64,000 nucleotides of DNA from Straminergon stramineum (GCA_963920665.1 OY987263.1:37374547-37438546), one strand, 5' to 3'. Shown: positions 8,836-20,317, counted from the stretch's first letter. Translations and numbers: made by a program. Notes: generated by a model not told the origin, from the letters alone.

Positions 8836-10137
8836 CTACATTGCCTTCTTTTGTGCAGCTTTAGTGGTAGCTGTAACGGTGTGGTTAGACTTCCTCTTCG
8901 TCGGTTCTACTTCGGCAGACTTCAACGATTTATGGCGGAAGCCGTATCGCTCAAGAACTTGATCGTCTGCGAAGTTGACAGCGCGCTCCATTTGCGTCAA
9001 GCACTGGTCGACGTTATATTCCGGATTGATGGCTCCACAACAAAACTCGCAGCCGCAGAAATGCGTCACGAATGGCCATCGGTCGTCACCGTAAATGCCA
9101 GGTTTGTATTTCTCCATCATCTCCTCAAATCGCTCGGTGAGCACTTTCCAGTAGCCCTGGAAGTAATATGAGCTTTCGAGGTACACTTTCCTTCCCCATC
9201 GCTCCCGATCGGTGACCATGAGGTAGACCAAGCCCGATTGATCGTCCGCTTCGCCTTTGCCTCGGTTGGGGAGCGCTTGGGTTAGGAATTTGCCTACGCC
9301 ATCGCGGATCTTGCCCTTTGGACTCATCGGCGCCCACGTGTGGAGTAAATCCATGGACCATTGGCAATTACGGATCAAGTAGACGCCGGCGTTCAACCCT
9401 AACCAGCTGCGTTTGTCGTACACAGCGTCGTCCCAGCCGTGCATAACCATGTTGTATTTTTCGTACTTCTTGAGCGGGAGTTGGAAGCTCATGTCTGTGA
9501 ATATGGCGTCGCTGTCCATCCACCAGAACCAATCGATTTCGGGATGCTGCTTCATGAGCATGTGCGTGAGGAACGTCTTCACCCACCACCCGAGCATCTC
9601 GTCGTCGATCTTGTCCATGTTGTAGTAGATCTCGATACCGTGAATCCTACAATAGTCCATCTTGTTTTTGATCGATTTCAACAGCATTTGGTCGCCTTGC
9701 TTATTGACGCACTTCCGCGGGTGGGAGCTTGTGATGAGCATGATGCGTGGTTTAGGGTTTACTCCCGAGGAGGAGTTTGTGGCCTTGCGGATAGCAGCGG
9801 CTCGGTATTCGTCCCAGCCTACAACGGGTGGACCGAATTTTGTGAACGGTTTGCTGGCATTGAGAAATGCCTTCATGCCTCTGTCGACTTTGGCCAGGTG
9901 TGTGCGGACTTCCTCTGGTGTCATCTTTTGGGGGCCGTAGACTGGATGGTTGCTGCCCACGCCGGCCAGCCTGTTGCTCAGATCCAATGTGGACGAGTTC
10001 AAGGCGAATAAAGTCAGTGTACAGACGGCCGCGATGAAGCACATGGCGTACACCACTTTACTTTGGAAGCCTCGACCTCGTGTTTGTATCCATACTTCAT
10101 CAACAGGCGCCATCGGCTTCTTGTTGTCGTCCTTCAT
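8836..10137 (-). CDS. GT34 glycosyltransferase (xyloglucan xylosyltransferase / galactomannan galactosyltransferase group)
   Basis: A single uninterrupted frame of 433 residues from the first ATG. The frame stays open 17 codons upstream but only through a GTG, so ATG at 10137-10135 is chosen. Residues 28-46 (VVYAMCFIAAVCTLTLFAL) form one membrane anchor, giving a type II Golgi protein with a lumenal catalytic domain. The domain carries WWMDSDAIFTDM with the DxD metal/UDP-sugar motif (208-210), GLNAGVYLIRNCQWSMDLL, EADDQS, and GDDRWPFVTHFCGC near residues 350-363, all hallmarks of GT34 (GMA12/MNN10). Plant members add xylose from UDP-xylose to xyloglucan or galactose to galactomannan. EADDQS and the APM-PKG segment favour the xylosyltransferase side, while LNAGV is also seen in galactosyltransferases, so substrate is left open. 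Several N-glycosylation sites (NSS, NAS, NHT) are present. The lack of introns agrees with known plant XXT genes. Confidence 0.94.
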   Translation of the reverse strand: MKDDNKKPMAPVDEVWIQTRGRGFQSKVVYAMCFIAAVCTLTLFALNSSTLDLSNRLAGVGSNHPVYGPQKMTPEEVRTHLAKVDRGMKAFLNASKPFTKFGPPVVGWDEYRAAAIRKATNSSSGVNPKPRIMLITSSHPRKCVNKQGDQMLLKSIKNKMDYCRIHGIEIYYNMDKIDDEMLGWWVKTFLTHMLMKQHPEIDWFWWMDSDAIFTDMSFQLPLKKYEKYNMVMHGWDDAVYDKRSWLGLNAGVYLIRNCQWSMDLLHTWAPMSPKGKIRDGVGKFLTQALPNRGKGEADDQSGLVYLMVTDRERWGRKVYLESSYYFQGYWKVLTERFEEMMEKYKPGIYGDDRWPFVTHFCGCEFCCGAINPEYNVDQCLTQMERAVNFADDQVLERYGFRHKSLKSAEVEPTKRKSNHTVTATTKAAQKKAM

Positions 10138-13100
10138 TTTGATGAAAGGTAGTCTGCTCTTTCGCACCCTGCCATTATGTTCACTCACTTTTGTTAGTAA
10201 CTGTTCCCATGTCGACCTTCTCTAAAATTGTGAATTTCCATTTTGGCAGCCAAATTGTCTCGCGAGTATGCCGACCAAGTCACTTATAAATTACATTGTA
10301 TCAACTTAAGTTCTGAGATCGGGATTATTAACCTGATCGGTCATCACTCGTGCAAACCCCTTGCTGAAAAATGTTGTAGGAAAAAACAACATTCGGATGT
10401 TTCAACAGGGGGTTTGCTCTGTTGTGATAGATCTACTGACTAAAAGATGCCTATTGAAAACAAAAGAAAAATTCATGCAATGGTGGAAAGGTGATGGAAT
10501 AAACTGCTAATCTAACAACTTGCGGATTGCGAACCCTTTCTGGGTCAAATCCCTTCTAGGTAGCATAGTTAGTCGCTGAGGGGCTTGATGGCTGGGAATT
10601 GTACAAATCAGGCTAGAGTTTGATTAGTCGTATGCGTTATAATGGTGTTCCAAGATTGTGACGTTCGAGTCCCTACAGTTTCTATTGGGCGAACTAAAAC
10701 TGCAACCAATTCCACCGAAATCTGACATTTTAATGACCAATTTGGTAGTGACGCCACATGTTGCAAGCCAGAAACGAAGGAGAGGACGAAGAAATTGGTG
10801 AGAGGAATTTCCGTCCTCACCCATACTCTTGCAATTGCACCCGCAATCGCATGCCTGCGCGCGGCACACAAGTCACCTGCACAAGCAGATTCACCGCAGC
10901 ACTAATTTAGGGGTGACCCCGAGTTGGTGAGTTCAAAGTGGTACCTGCGATTTTATGGCTGCCGCGATGGTTCCTTCACGAACGCAAACGACCTCTCAGT
11001 TCTTACAGAATTGACCCTAGAAGAACCTGCACAAATCGGCCGACACTGATGTCAGATGAAGTACAGGCAATGATCTGATTCACTGAGTTCATTAAACCTT
11101 CATCTCTAATTGCACATGATTTCAGAGAATTGAGCCTGCAAAAGCTATACTCGTCAACTGTAATGTCAGCAGCCCACCAAAATAACATAGCCTGTAGGGA
11201 GTCTGTGCATACTTGATTGCTCGTCGATCTTCGATGTGGAAGCGCCATAAAGAAAAACTACTTCTCCGACTCTAATAACTCTGCAGATGCAAAATTCTTG
11301 TTAGAAAAAATTCAGAATCTTAGAGGCATAGAAGAAGTCTAACTATTGATTAGAGGGCTCTATGTTCGTAGATTAAATGAGAACTGGCATAGCGAAGAAT
11401 GTTTGCAGAAACTTATTATTTTAAGCTCTTCGTCAACCTGACTGTTTCCATAGTTCAGATGCTGCCCGCGCTGTATCACACTACTACGTTGTTCATTCAC
11501 TTGAATGGACATCCATTGACTAGGTTTCCTGTAACACATACGTAGCTCCAAATTTTCAGACTAAAAAGAGTACTAGGCATGCGATTCATCTCATTCTCCC
11601 CTAATTCCGAGTGCCAACTGGTCTTTGACAGGTTCGACGTCGTCGCTACTACTGCGCAAGATCTAAACGCAATGGCACCTTCCCAGTGGAGTATTGATCT
11701 CACGTCTGAGCTCCTAAAACTGCTGCAAGTGCACAGGCCTACATTCCCGCAACACACATACACGAGAAGATTCCAGATTTTGAGGGGAAAACAACACCTT
11801 CCTAGCTCGATCTTCAGTACAATCTCCGAAGACAGCAGCTGCCAGTCCAGCCCCAGTGCTCCGGCCTCCCTTCGCGATCACAGCAAAAACTGCCTTCGAT
11901 TCTTGCCCACCGATTTTTGTTTTGTTGCGACAGTCTTCGACTCGTATGATTAAAACGGGTCTCGGGTCACACTCGTTGGTATCTGTAATTTGAGCTAAAT
12001 GCTTCAGTCCTGCACAGGCACACCGCCGACGCGTTAGGAATTGATCTCGGGCAATGAGTACCGAAGAGGACAAGTTTCAAGGCATCTCTTTGCAGCAAAA
12101 GAAGCTATAAGAAAATCCCCCCCCCCCTTCATCATTTATTGATCACAACGCAAGACACCCAGACTGGAAGCACAAGGTGGGAAAACTCTAGAGCCGAAAC
12201 TGAGTCCGACACAATAATGTTCTAGCTTAGAAGATAAGGAAATACCTGAAGAGAGACGAGCCTCTAGAAGCGCTTGCAGTCTCTTTCAATTCAACTCACG
12301 AAAAAAAAATTGATCGAAAACCGAAGCAAGGATGTCAGAGCGATGGTAGGGTCACACAATTGCCTCATTTCTTCGCTCAACAACTCAAGATGCTTATATT
12401 CACACAGTTTTTCTACGCAATGATACAGACACGCGATATCTAGCAACGAGCTTCATCACTGGAACTACTTCGATCGGTGGCAAGCTAGGCGGAGCACAAA
12501 CATACCATGGAAATTGCCTGACTGAGATCGATCAATTTGAGCTTGGCAGCCAGAGTTGGTCTGACAGACGGAGACAACTGCTTGTACCTGAAACGAGCTA
12601 CTCTAATAAGCACGAATCATCCTCCTGTCAGTGAAGATGATGACAGCAACGTAACTCATGATGCACTGGCTGGGCGAAGCTTGCAACCCTTGTTAGTGCC
12701 TGCTAAAGTGATCGTGTGGAGTTCTCTCTGCCGATCGAAGCTAGCTACAGAAACTGCAGCAGTTGGGGTCCATCCACGATGCAATGATCGATACCTCACA
12801 GACTTTGTGCCTGTCACAACCGACTGAAGAATTGAACAGGTAGCAGATGAAAAAACAAGCCCTTGAAGTGGAGCTAGCTGCTGATTGATTGTTACCAGCC
12901 CAGTAAATTCCCTGCAAACGGAAATTTGGATTATTGATTGTGATGGAAGGATTAAACTCACTCCAATCGGACTGATCATGCTTCCTTTGAACCGATCAAT
13001 GCCTTTTCTACGGAGTAACCGGTGCAATCAGACCTCAATCCTATGATTGGTCCCAGATGCGAATTGGAGGTATCGGATACAGTGTCTCAGTGGCATGTAA

Positions 13101-13500
13101 ATTATTAATTTGAGTTTTGAGATAACCGCATTGACAGAGGGGTGTCAGAGTGTATGGGTGGACCAGGTCCTTCTGTAAGACAATACAACTAGCTGACTGC
13201 ATGTAGTTGATTGTGGAATGTGGACTTCTGCAGCCAAGGGGAGGGCAATAATTATCAAAATGCGTCAAAAGCGCACGCGATTCTGGGGAACTAATGGACG
13301 GAAGGAGAAAGGAGACTCGGTGAGCCAGTGAACAGCAAGGATGTTGAGACCTGCTATCGGTGGGTTGTTGCAAAAACTCATTTGCATTTTCTGCCCTGAT
13401 GGTCATTCCGCTATTTGTCCTCCTTGCTTGAACTTGTGCCCGTGTGCACCGGCACGTAGGAGTTAAACGCGCCCTGTGCATAGAACACAAAAGTTACAGT
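10138..13500. other. GC-richer stretch upstream of GT34 without a supportable gene
   Basis: The first 100-200 bases should contain the GT34 leader and promoter. Beyond that, to about 13.5 kb, base composition is clearly richer than the surrounding spacers and several frames of 80-150 codons appear on both strands (for example 11714-12073 minus and 13041-13490 minus). None shows domain motifs, consistent splice phases or resemblance to a family I know. It could be an extended promoter or 5' UTR intron, a decayed gene, or a fast-evolving or noncoding gene. A C-run (about 12119-12127) and a short A-run (about 12301-12309) are present. Confidence 0.45.
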
Positions 13501-13677
13501 TGAAAATAAAAATTAAGTAATTATATGCACTTTGGTACAGACATAGATACAATCTAAAGTTAAAATAAAAAGGTTTATTTGTTCTTGTATGAGTAATGGA
13601 ATAGTGCTACTAATTTTTTACAATTACTAATAACTAAGATAAATCAATGTTTCTTGATTCCATGTTAGACATAGTCA

Positions 13678-14140
13678 TTAACCTCTAAAGTCCCAAGGCC
13701 ATTATTTGGTCAAAAATCACTCAAAATTGCCATTTTCTACGCAAACAACAAAAAAATTTAAACATTTCAGAGTTGCTTCTTTTGCATATTCAACCACATG
13801 ATCTTACACTAATCTAGTATGAGAATGTGAAATCTAGAAGAAATTTTAGAAACTTTGACCATTGATATCGATCACAATCTGGTGTAAGTCTTTGAAGTAA
13901 AGAAAATAAGTTCTTTTACTCCCAAACTGATGAAATTATAACGTTTTAAACCCTCTAAATGGTTTCATTTTTTTTAACTAAATATTGTGAATGAAATTTT
14001 TTTATGTTGAAGTTTTAGGGGAAAAAAATCATCCCTTTATGTTGATTTCTATTCATTAAAATATTGTTAAGTTGAAGTAGGTACAAGATAGAAAGAAAAA
14101 ATAAATTGTTGAGAGCTCTAAGATACTAATCCCATTTAGG
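13678..14140 (-). mobile_element. Truncated family A element, inverted
   Basis: Begins TTAA-CCTCTAAAGTCCCAAGG, the inverted 3' terminus of family A. It then follows the reverse complement of the 19.47-kb copy ('tgatcttacactaatctagtatg', later 'aatattgttaagttgaag') to about 14140. The other terminus is missing. Confidence 0.62.
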
Positions 14141-14494
14141 GCTTTTTCTTTTGGCTTTTTGGTGCCAGATTGCACAAAAAAATAATAATTTGGCTAAAAA
14201 ATGGCAAAAAAACTTCGAACATAAATATAAGCTTTAACAAAATCACCAAATTGTGGATGAAAATAGAATTATGGACATGTGATATGTGGTAATGTAATAT
14301 TTTCTTTTCAATATGTGGACAATCAATTGGATGTTTTTGTTTTTTGTAAACCTTCTGCTTTATAATAAATAAAACAAGCAAAATCTGAATGTTTGTTTGT
14401 TTGTTTTGTTTTTTATTGTTTCATTTTCATTTTCACAAGACGGAAATGGAAATGGAAAACCGTTTCTTTTTTCTTTTCTTTTCTTTTCTCTCTA

Positions 14495-14682
14495 CACTGA
14501 ATAGGGGTATTAAGGGGACCAAAAAATTAAAGGGACTGATTCTAGAAAACTGTAGATGTTTGAAACATGATGTACATCACCTGGACACTCCAATAACTAC
14601 TGATGTACAATAAAGGTAGATATTTCTTTAGTGTGGAATGTCGATTAATTAGTATGGGTCCCCTTAATACCCCTATTCAGTG
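14495..14682. mobile_element. MITE with 26-base perfect terminal inverted repeats and TA target duplication
   Basis: 188 bases. Each end reads CACTGAATAGGGGTATTAAG followed by GGGACC, perfect over 26 bases. TA flanks both sides (14493-14494 and 14683-14684). The TA duplication suggests Tc1/mariner. The CACTG start is not the usual Stowaway CTCCC, so the family is unassigned. It sits next to a CTTTT microsatellite (about 14462-14490). Confidence 0.85.
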
Positions 14683-14684
14683 TA

Positions 14685-15170
14685 CAATTGTACATGGAAT
14701 GGGGAGGCACAATGCCCAATGAAATAATTTATGATTTGTTTGTGGTCCCTAAAGAATGGCGGAAAGGTTAGAATGATCAGTTATAAGTTGTATGATAAGC
14801 TACTGCCAGAGCCCGCCCGCCCGGACAGCCAACCAGCCAGCCAGTGGCCAGGAACTGGAGTTCCTGAATCGGCCTCAATCAGACTGACAGCAGCGTGTGG
14901 CACCCAATAATGCAAGGCGGGGGGGAGGAGATAACTTAATGTCAGGGTCTTCCCCACTCATTCTCCTGAGTGGCCCCTTTAAAATTCAGTAACTTACTAA
15001 GGTGGCCTTCATGTGCACTGCCTTTTCTTCATGTACCCTGCTCATCACATTCAGTCTGGCACTTAACTTATAGTAGCTACTGTACTGATGAAGGACTCTT
15101 GCACGTGGAATATCCCATAATAGTATGCCTACAGGAGAGTCAAGCCAAGGCAGGGACAGGGCATGCTAAG
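14685..15170. other. Spacer with a GC-rich patch
   Basis: Includes a short CCNGCC-rich stretch (about 14808-14850, 'gcccgcccgcccgg', 'ccagccagccag') and otherwise unremarkable sequence. The 82-codon plus-strand frame at 14970-15218 runs into a repeat and is not supported as a gene. Confidence 0.45.
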
Positions 15171-15391
15171 TTCACCCTTGAAGGATGGACGGGTGACTGT
15201 GGAAATCATCCCTTTTGAAACCGTGGGACATCATCTACTTTAAAAGTAAAAATACTCATTGGGAGTCAAACTACTATAGAAGACCTCCCCTTTTCACGAC
15301 AAAATTCCAAAGATGAATAGTTGCATTTTTGTCCTGTTAGAAGTATTCTTTTGTCTTCCATTGGACACAAAACGTCTTTGTCGACATTTAT
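15171..15391 (-). mobile_element. Family B element, inverted copy 2
   Basis: Starts TTCA-CCCTTGAAGGATGGACGG and ends at GTCGACATTTAT, with the conserved interior TCCATTGGACACAAAACGTC. The left TTAA has mutated to TTCA, and the right terminus is cut by the adjoining family A element. Confidence 0.65.
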
Positions 15392-16341
15392 CCCCGAAAG
15401 GACCAAATGGTGTTTTTTGGCAACATAGTGATTTTGGGCAGCTCACTATGAATGGAATTTTTAGTTTTTTTCTTTGAAATTTTCACACAACATGTGCCCG
15501 AGGAGTAGCTTGAAGACCCAACAATTTTCATAACTTTTGAATACATGGTTAAAAAATTATTGTATGATATGTTGTTTTCATTGCTCAACGGGCAGACCAG
15601 GGCAGCAAAAAAAACTTCTTTAAAAATCACTTTTAAAAAAAATAAAAATTTGAAATTTATTTTTCTGATTTATGTATACATGGAAAGCTTTGAATCATTC
15701 CATTTTTATCTATGAGATGAAAGTTATGAGGAGTTTTAGTTGTGGGTAGTTTTTGGGTAGTAATGGAATCTCTACTCTAAAATAAACTTTGAAGATTTTT
15801 ATTTAACTCAATTTTTAATATTTTTGGAAAAAAATAAAATGATGAGGTGTAGATTGTTTATTACAACAATTTCACCTTTGGGATTGGCATTTTTCAATTC
15901 CATAAATAAATTATTAACAATTTAGTATTTTGAATCATTCTCTACTTCTTTCAACTTACTATTTTTTTCCTATATGTTGTACAATTCCAAATGATCTAAA
16001 ATTTTTCAAGCATGTAGCCAACATGACTTGGAGAATGAATCCAAAGAGTTACAACCGTTTCGTACATTTTTTCATAATGATCTGACCTAGTGAAGTGCAG
16101 CAGCCCGGATTTTTTCAAGGCCAAAAAATAACTTTTTGTCACTTCAAATGCTAATATCTTGCAATCCAAACGGTGGAAATTTCTGAAATTTTTACCGCAT
16201 CTTCCCAAACAAGCTTACTACAAGATCCTATGCTTACATTTGTCCAAAAATGTATTTTTTCTAAAATTTGGTACTTGTACTAGAGATGACAGTTTTGGAG
16301 CGTTTTTGGTGAAAACACAGTCAAATACCTTTAGAGGTTAC
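15388..16341 (+). mobile_element. Full-length family A element (946 bases)
   Basis: Interior 15392-16337. It starts CCCCGAAAGGACCAAATGG and ends ATACCTTTAGAGG, with flanks TTAT and TTAC (mutated TTAA). Landmarks shared with other copies are TTTTGGCAACATAGTGATTTTG, then 'gggcag', 'atcattccat', 'tttaactcaatttttaatattttt' and 'tatcttgcaatccaaacgg'. It has no coding capacity. Confidence 0.75.
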
Positions 16342-16931
16342 CCCCCTAAACATACAAATTCATCTCTAGAATTGATGATTTGAGAAAAATCATTGTAAAG
16401 TGCTATTTGGAAGCATATTTTGGAATTCATATGCAAATGAAAGTTGTAGATTTTGATTTGTAGATTCCATTTGTACAATTAGATTCACCAATGCTATCAC
16501 CAATCTTTTTTTTGTAAATTTTGAAAGCAAAATTTCAAAATTCCTTCTAAATTTTGTTACAAGCAAAATATTATCATTTTTGGAGTAAATTTTTTTTGGA
16601 ATGGATTTTAAATGAGGTTCTCTTCACATGGTGATTTTTTGAAATTTTTGTGTTCTTCAAATATATGACCTCATTTTGGCAAATCCAATTTTGAACCATT
16701 GTCAATGCAATTTGACCACTTGACATACTTCACATTTGACCACTTCACATTTGTAATTTTTGAAAAATAGGTACTCTAGTAGCACCAAATCCAACTCTTA
16801 GATAGAACAACAACTTGATAATGTATCTCCACAAATTAGAATAACTTTCATCCAAGCAATTAGGAGGATGAAACTTTAGTTTCAATTTGTTCATTGTCCA
16901 AAAAATGGACGTCAGAGTGCTTAGGGGTTAA
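16338..16931 (-). mobile_element. TTAA-type element, family C copy 1 (586 bases)
   Basis: Interior 16342-16927, starting CCCCCTAAACATACAAATTC and ending GTCAGAGTGCTTAGGGG, then TTAA (16928-16931). The left flank is TTAC, shared with the preceding family A element. Its inverted relative lies at 24598-25108. Confidence 0.7.
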
Positions 16932-17081
16932 GGATCAAGGGACAGTTTACACCTAACTTAGAGGCTACGCCATTTCCCTTAAGGTCAATTGCACAACTTT
17001 CAGCCTTTTATTGAATCACGAGTAAGAATTTCAAACCTCTTACATAACAAATTGGCCCAATGTCTAGGTATAAAGTGTCCC

Positions 17082-17311
17082 TTAACCCTTGAAGGACGGA
17101 TAGGCGATTGTGAAAATCATCTCTTTAGGAACCGTGGGAAATCATCTACCTTAAGAAAAACAAAAATACTCATTGGAAGTCAAAATATTGTAGAAGATCT
17201 TCCCTTTCCACACAAAATCTTGAAGATGAATAGTTGCACTTCTATCCCACACAGAAAGATGCTTTGTCATCCATCGGACACTAAACGTTCGTGTCAACAT
17301 TTATGGGTTAA
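17082..17311 (-). mobile_element. Family B element, inverted copy 3 (222 bases)
   Basis: TTAA at 17082-17085 and 17308-17311 enclose 222 bases starting CCCTTGAAGGACGGATAGG and ending GTCAACATTTATGGG. The length is almost identical to the 223-base copy at 6180-6402. Confidence 0.75.
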
Positions 17312-17336
17312 GATAGAGACACCCATAACCAAGCAC

Positions 17337-17400
17337 TTAACCCCTAAAGGACTAGGGGTATTTAAGTATAGGTCTTGTTTTCTTAACTATTAGAGGTTAA
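17337..17400. mobile_element. Minimal TTAA-flanked derivative (56 bases)
   Basis: TTAA-CCCCTAAAGGACTAGGGG...CTATTAGAGG-TTAA, with TTAA at 17337-17340 and 17397-17400. It keeps both termini and almost no interior. Confidence 0.6.
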
Positions 17401-17428
17401 ATGATTATGTTTATGATTTGTAGCAATG

Positions 17429-17662
17429 ATGCTAGTATGTGAACACAAAGACATGAGTCTACAAGCCTTGGACCTAGTTGTGGGTATATCTCTACAACCA
17501 TTTGAAGGTGTTTATAACGTATTTACTTATAACATTAGTACACTATATCATAGAAAGAGTCTATGACAACATAGATATCTATAACTATAAAAGGTGTCTA
17601 TAATATAGACTCCTAGGTTAATGGGCTCATAGATTCTATACTCACATGCTAGCACTCCCTGG
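17429..17662. repeat. Inverted-end element with internal short repeats (family J copy 1)
   Basis: Left end GCTAGTATGTGAACACAAAG and right end, inverted, GCTAGCATGTGAGTATAGAA. The left arm has a 'gagtctacaagccttgga' tract matched by 'gaatctatgagcccatta' in the inverted right arm. The interior has 'tataac/ctataac' repeats. A longer copy is at 23229-23694. Confidence 0.55.
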
Positions 17663-18256
17663 TCTCGAGCAATACAAGCCAGTGCAAATTTTTCATGTGT
17701 AGAAAGATAGAAATCATGGGGACTACAAATTTTTCTATAATTCTATTCTTGGAATTGAAATTACTACAAATTTTGGAAGCCAAAAGTTGGTTTCAACCCA
17801 TAACCAATGCCTAGAGTGTTCCATAACCGCTCATTCAGAGACTACTTCTTGCTCACTTTGCCACTGAAAACCAAGGACATGTGTCATAACGCCACTACAA
17901 GAAATAATGGTCAGAAATCAATCCCCAACCTTTGCAGAATTTCTGATAAATTTCCAGTACTCTATAGATTGCCGATGGGGTCCTGGTTGGTAATGGGTGG
18001 CTCCAAATTTCTGAATGTTATGTCTCTGGTGAAGGTGCCTGATCAAAGTATTTCTTTTTTCTTTCATGATAATCATTCTTCTGGGCGTGAACAATAATTC
18101 CATCCATTTTATTTTTTTTAAATTTCAAAGGTTGGGAATCAATTGCTTCGAAAATGACAAAAAATTCTAACTTACTCACCAGGCTCAGTCCCCAGGCTTT
18201 GCTGTGTTTGAATTTTGCAGGCTTTCCTTGGAATTCATATTTTAAGGTGGGCAACT
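17663..18256. other. Spacer with an isolated CACTA-like end
   Basis: Contains CACTACAAGAAATAATGG at about 17893, which resembles a plant CACTA-element end, but no partner end with a matching 3-bp flank was found nearby. Frames at 17807-18097 are not supported as genes. Confidence 0.35.
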
Positions 18257-18539
18257 GGACACCCCCCAAAACTGCCACTTTATGCTACTGTGCCTATTTT
18301 ATATTATTGGAGTAGTCGATTTTTTTATTATTTTCTTGTTAGCAAGTGAAAGGAGATTTTGAGGCATCAAAGAACATGGCATTTGGATACCGTATGCAAA
18401 AGTTATGAAGAGTCGAAGTTTGTTTTGGTAGAGGTTCTTAAATTGTTTCTTCCAAATAGATATGTACTGATTTTGTAGATGTACCTAAAGTGATACTGAT
18501 AGTTTTGGGTCAATGGTGCATAGGGGGGGGGACCTTACC
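18257..18539 (-). mobile_element. Family E element, copy 2
   Basis: Starts GGACACCCCCCAAAACTGCC and ends GGGGGGGGGACCTTACC. The interior CATTTGGATACCGTATGCAA matches the inverted copy at 3920-4185 and the copies at 23.1 and 28.1 kb. Confidence 0.6.
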
Positions 18540-19469
18540 AATTGAATATAAGAGAGAAGAAATTTGAACCTATTCTTTTATTTATTTTCTGTATGAGAGG
18601 AAAGTTTTATAATCACTACAAGACAAGGTACAATTGTCAAGTGAGGCAAACTTGTTGATAAAAAAAAAATTATATTAGTTGCAAAGTAGAATTTCAAAAT
18701 TTTAAATTTTAGGATTTTTTATTTAAAAAAAAAGTAGAACTACACTTACAACCCTAAAGGAAGCCTCTTATAGTTTCAAGTCACCTTTTGGTCTTCAAGG
18801 AATCCTAAATGATTGTCAAACATTCATTTAGCATGAAATTTTGCCATAATTTTGCAATAGGGTAAAGAGTGCATTGCAATATATGCTTTCTCCCAAGCTA
18901 CATGTCCACAATCGAGGAGTGATTCCAATAACATCTCTTGTAGCTTGTGAGTAGGCCAATCTTCTTGTGAAAAGACTTAGACATTGCATGCAAGTAAGAC
19001 AATCAAAGTATTGATCCTCTCAATAAAGACCGTAAATTTATGTGAAAATCTCTTATATTTTCTAGGTAGATGGAGGGGTAGATGATTGCTAAAGATGCAA
19101 GTAATCCATATGGAGTAGAGATTGGAGCCTAAAACTTCACTAGCCCAAACCTGAAGTGAAGTCTAGGCATAATTCCATAAGCATTTCGAAAATTGTCAAT
19201 GATAAAAAATGGTGAAGTAAGGATTTATCTACTTGTAGATTGCAATAGAGACATTAAACATTGATTACAACATCATAGAAGAACGACCACACAAAAACCA
19301 CCTCTTTTCTAGATCACACTCCAACCTACTTTTTGAGTTTGGTTTAAATTAAGAGTGTGTTTATCATCTTGGGTTCCATGTATGGTTCTTAGGAACTACT
19401 TAGTATAACATTATTAGCATTTGTTGTAGACTCCCTTTGCCTTTCCTACTATATGAGGTGCCTCCTAGT
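18540..19469. other. AT-rich spacer, nothing recognised
   Basis: About 900 bases without an open frame of interest or a repeat end that I could pair. Confidence 0.5.
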
Positions 19470-20317
19470 TTAACCCCTAAAGTTTCATTGTCCTTATGGG
19501 GGACAAAATGGATTTTTGGCATGTGCCGATAGTCTCAATTTTTGGTGCTTCAAAGTAAAATTTGTGCTACAATAAGCCAAAATTTGAGGACATTGGGTAG
19601 CAAAAGAAAGGCTCAAAAACTTCAAAAGAAAAAATGGATTTTTTTTCATTAATCGTATTTTTGTCTACATGGGAAGCTTTGATTCATTCCATATGGATTA
19701 ATGGTCTAAAAATTATGGTTTAGCTTATTTTGCAAGAAATCAAAGAATCTTCTTGAAAAAAGAATGTATTGGATTCATTTTAGAGCTCAATTTTCACATT
19801 TTTTCAAAATAAAAAGTTCCACAGGGTTAAATTTTATTATTAGAACAATCTCACTATTGGGATTAATGTATTTTAATTCCATCTTATAGCTTTTAACAAT
19901 CTAGTTTTTCTCTCTATCTCATACTTAATTCTACTTAACAATTTTTTAAAGAATGAAAATCCCATGATTTTCTTTGAATTTGTTTTTCTAAACTCTTCAC
20001 TTAATTCTTCTTGGTCAATTTTTTTAATTCAAACTCTATAGTGCAAACATTTTAAGCTAAGAAGATTCAAAGTCTTGTAATCTAGTCACACAAGGTGCAT
20101 AAGAAGTTTTTTATCTTCACTTTGATTTCAAATATCTTGCAATCTAGTGGTCAAAGTATTTGAAATTTCTTCCATACATTTTTATACTAGTCTAGTGCAA
20201 GATCCCGTGGTTAAATATGCACAAAATTTTTTTTTAATATTTTTGCTCTTTGTGCTAGAAGTAGTAGGTTTGAGCAATTTTTGACCAAAAAAAAGACCTT
20301 GGAACTTGAGGGGATAA
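19470..20317 (+). mobile_element. Family A element (840 bases)
   Basis: TTAA at 19470-19473, interior from CCCCTAAAGTTTCATTGTCC to CTTGGAACTTGAGGGG at 20313, right flank ATAA (mutated TTAA). It is the closest relative of the interrupted copy at 4.6 kb and provides an unoccupied version of that insertion site (about 19799-19820). Confidence 0.75.

Noticed and set aside
10138..10188. Upstream extension of the GT34 frame to a GTG at 10188
   Set aside because: Plant nuclear genes rarely start at GTG, and the first in-frame ATG at 10137 gives a normal short cytosolic tail before the membrane anchor.
11714..12073. 119-codon minus-strand frame with a segment resembling a hydrophobic presequence (GRSTGAGLAAAVFG)
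   Set aside because: No motif downstream, overlapping frames on the other strand are equally long, and no phase-compatible exons were found.
12537..13490. Several 95-150-codon frames on both strands
   Set aside because: Expected by chance in GC-richer DNA. Composition is rich in Cys/Ser/Arg without domains, and no consistent splice model exists.
17893..18625. CACTACAAGA words at 17893 and about 18612 as ends of one CACTA element
   Set aside because: Both are in the same orientation, so they cannot be the two ends of one element, and no matching 3-bp duplication was found.
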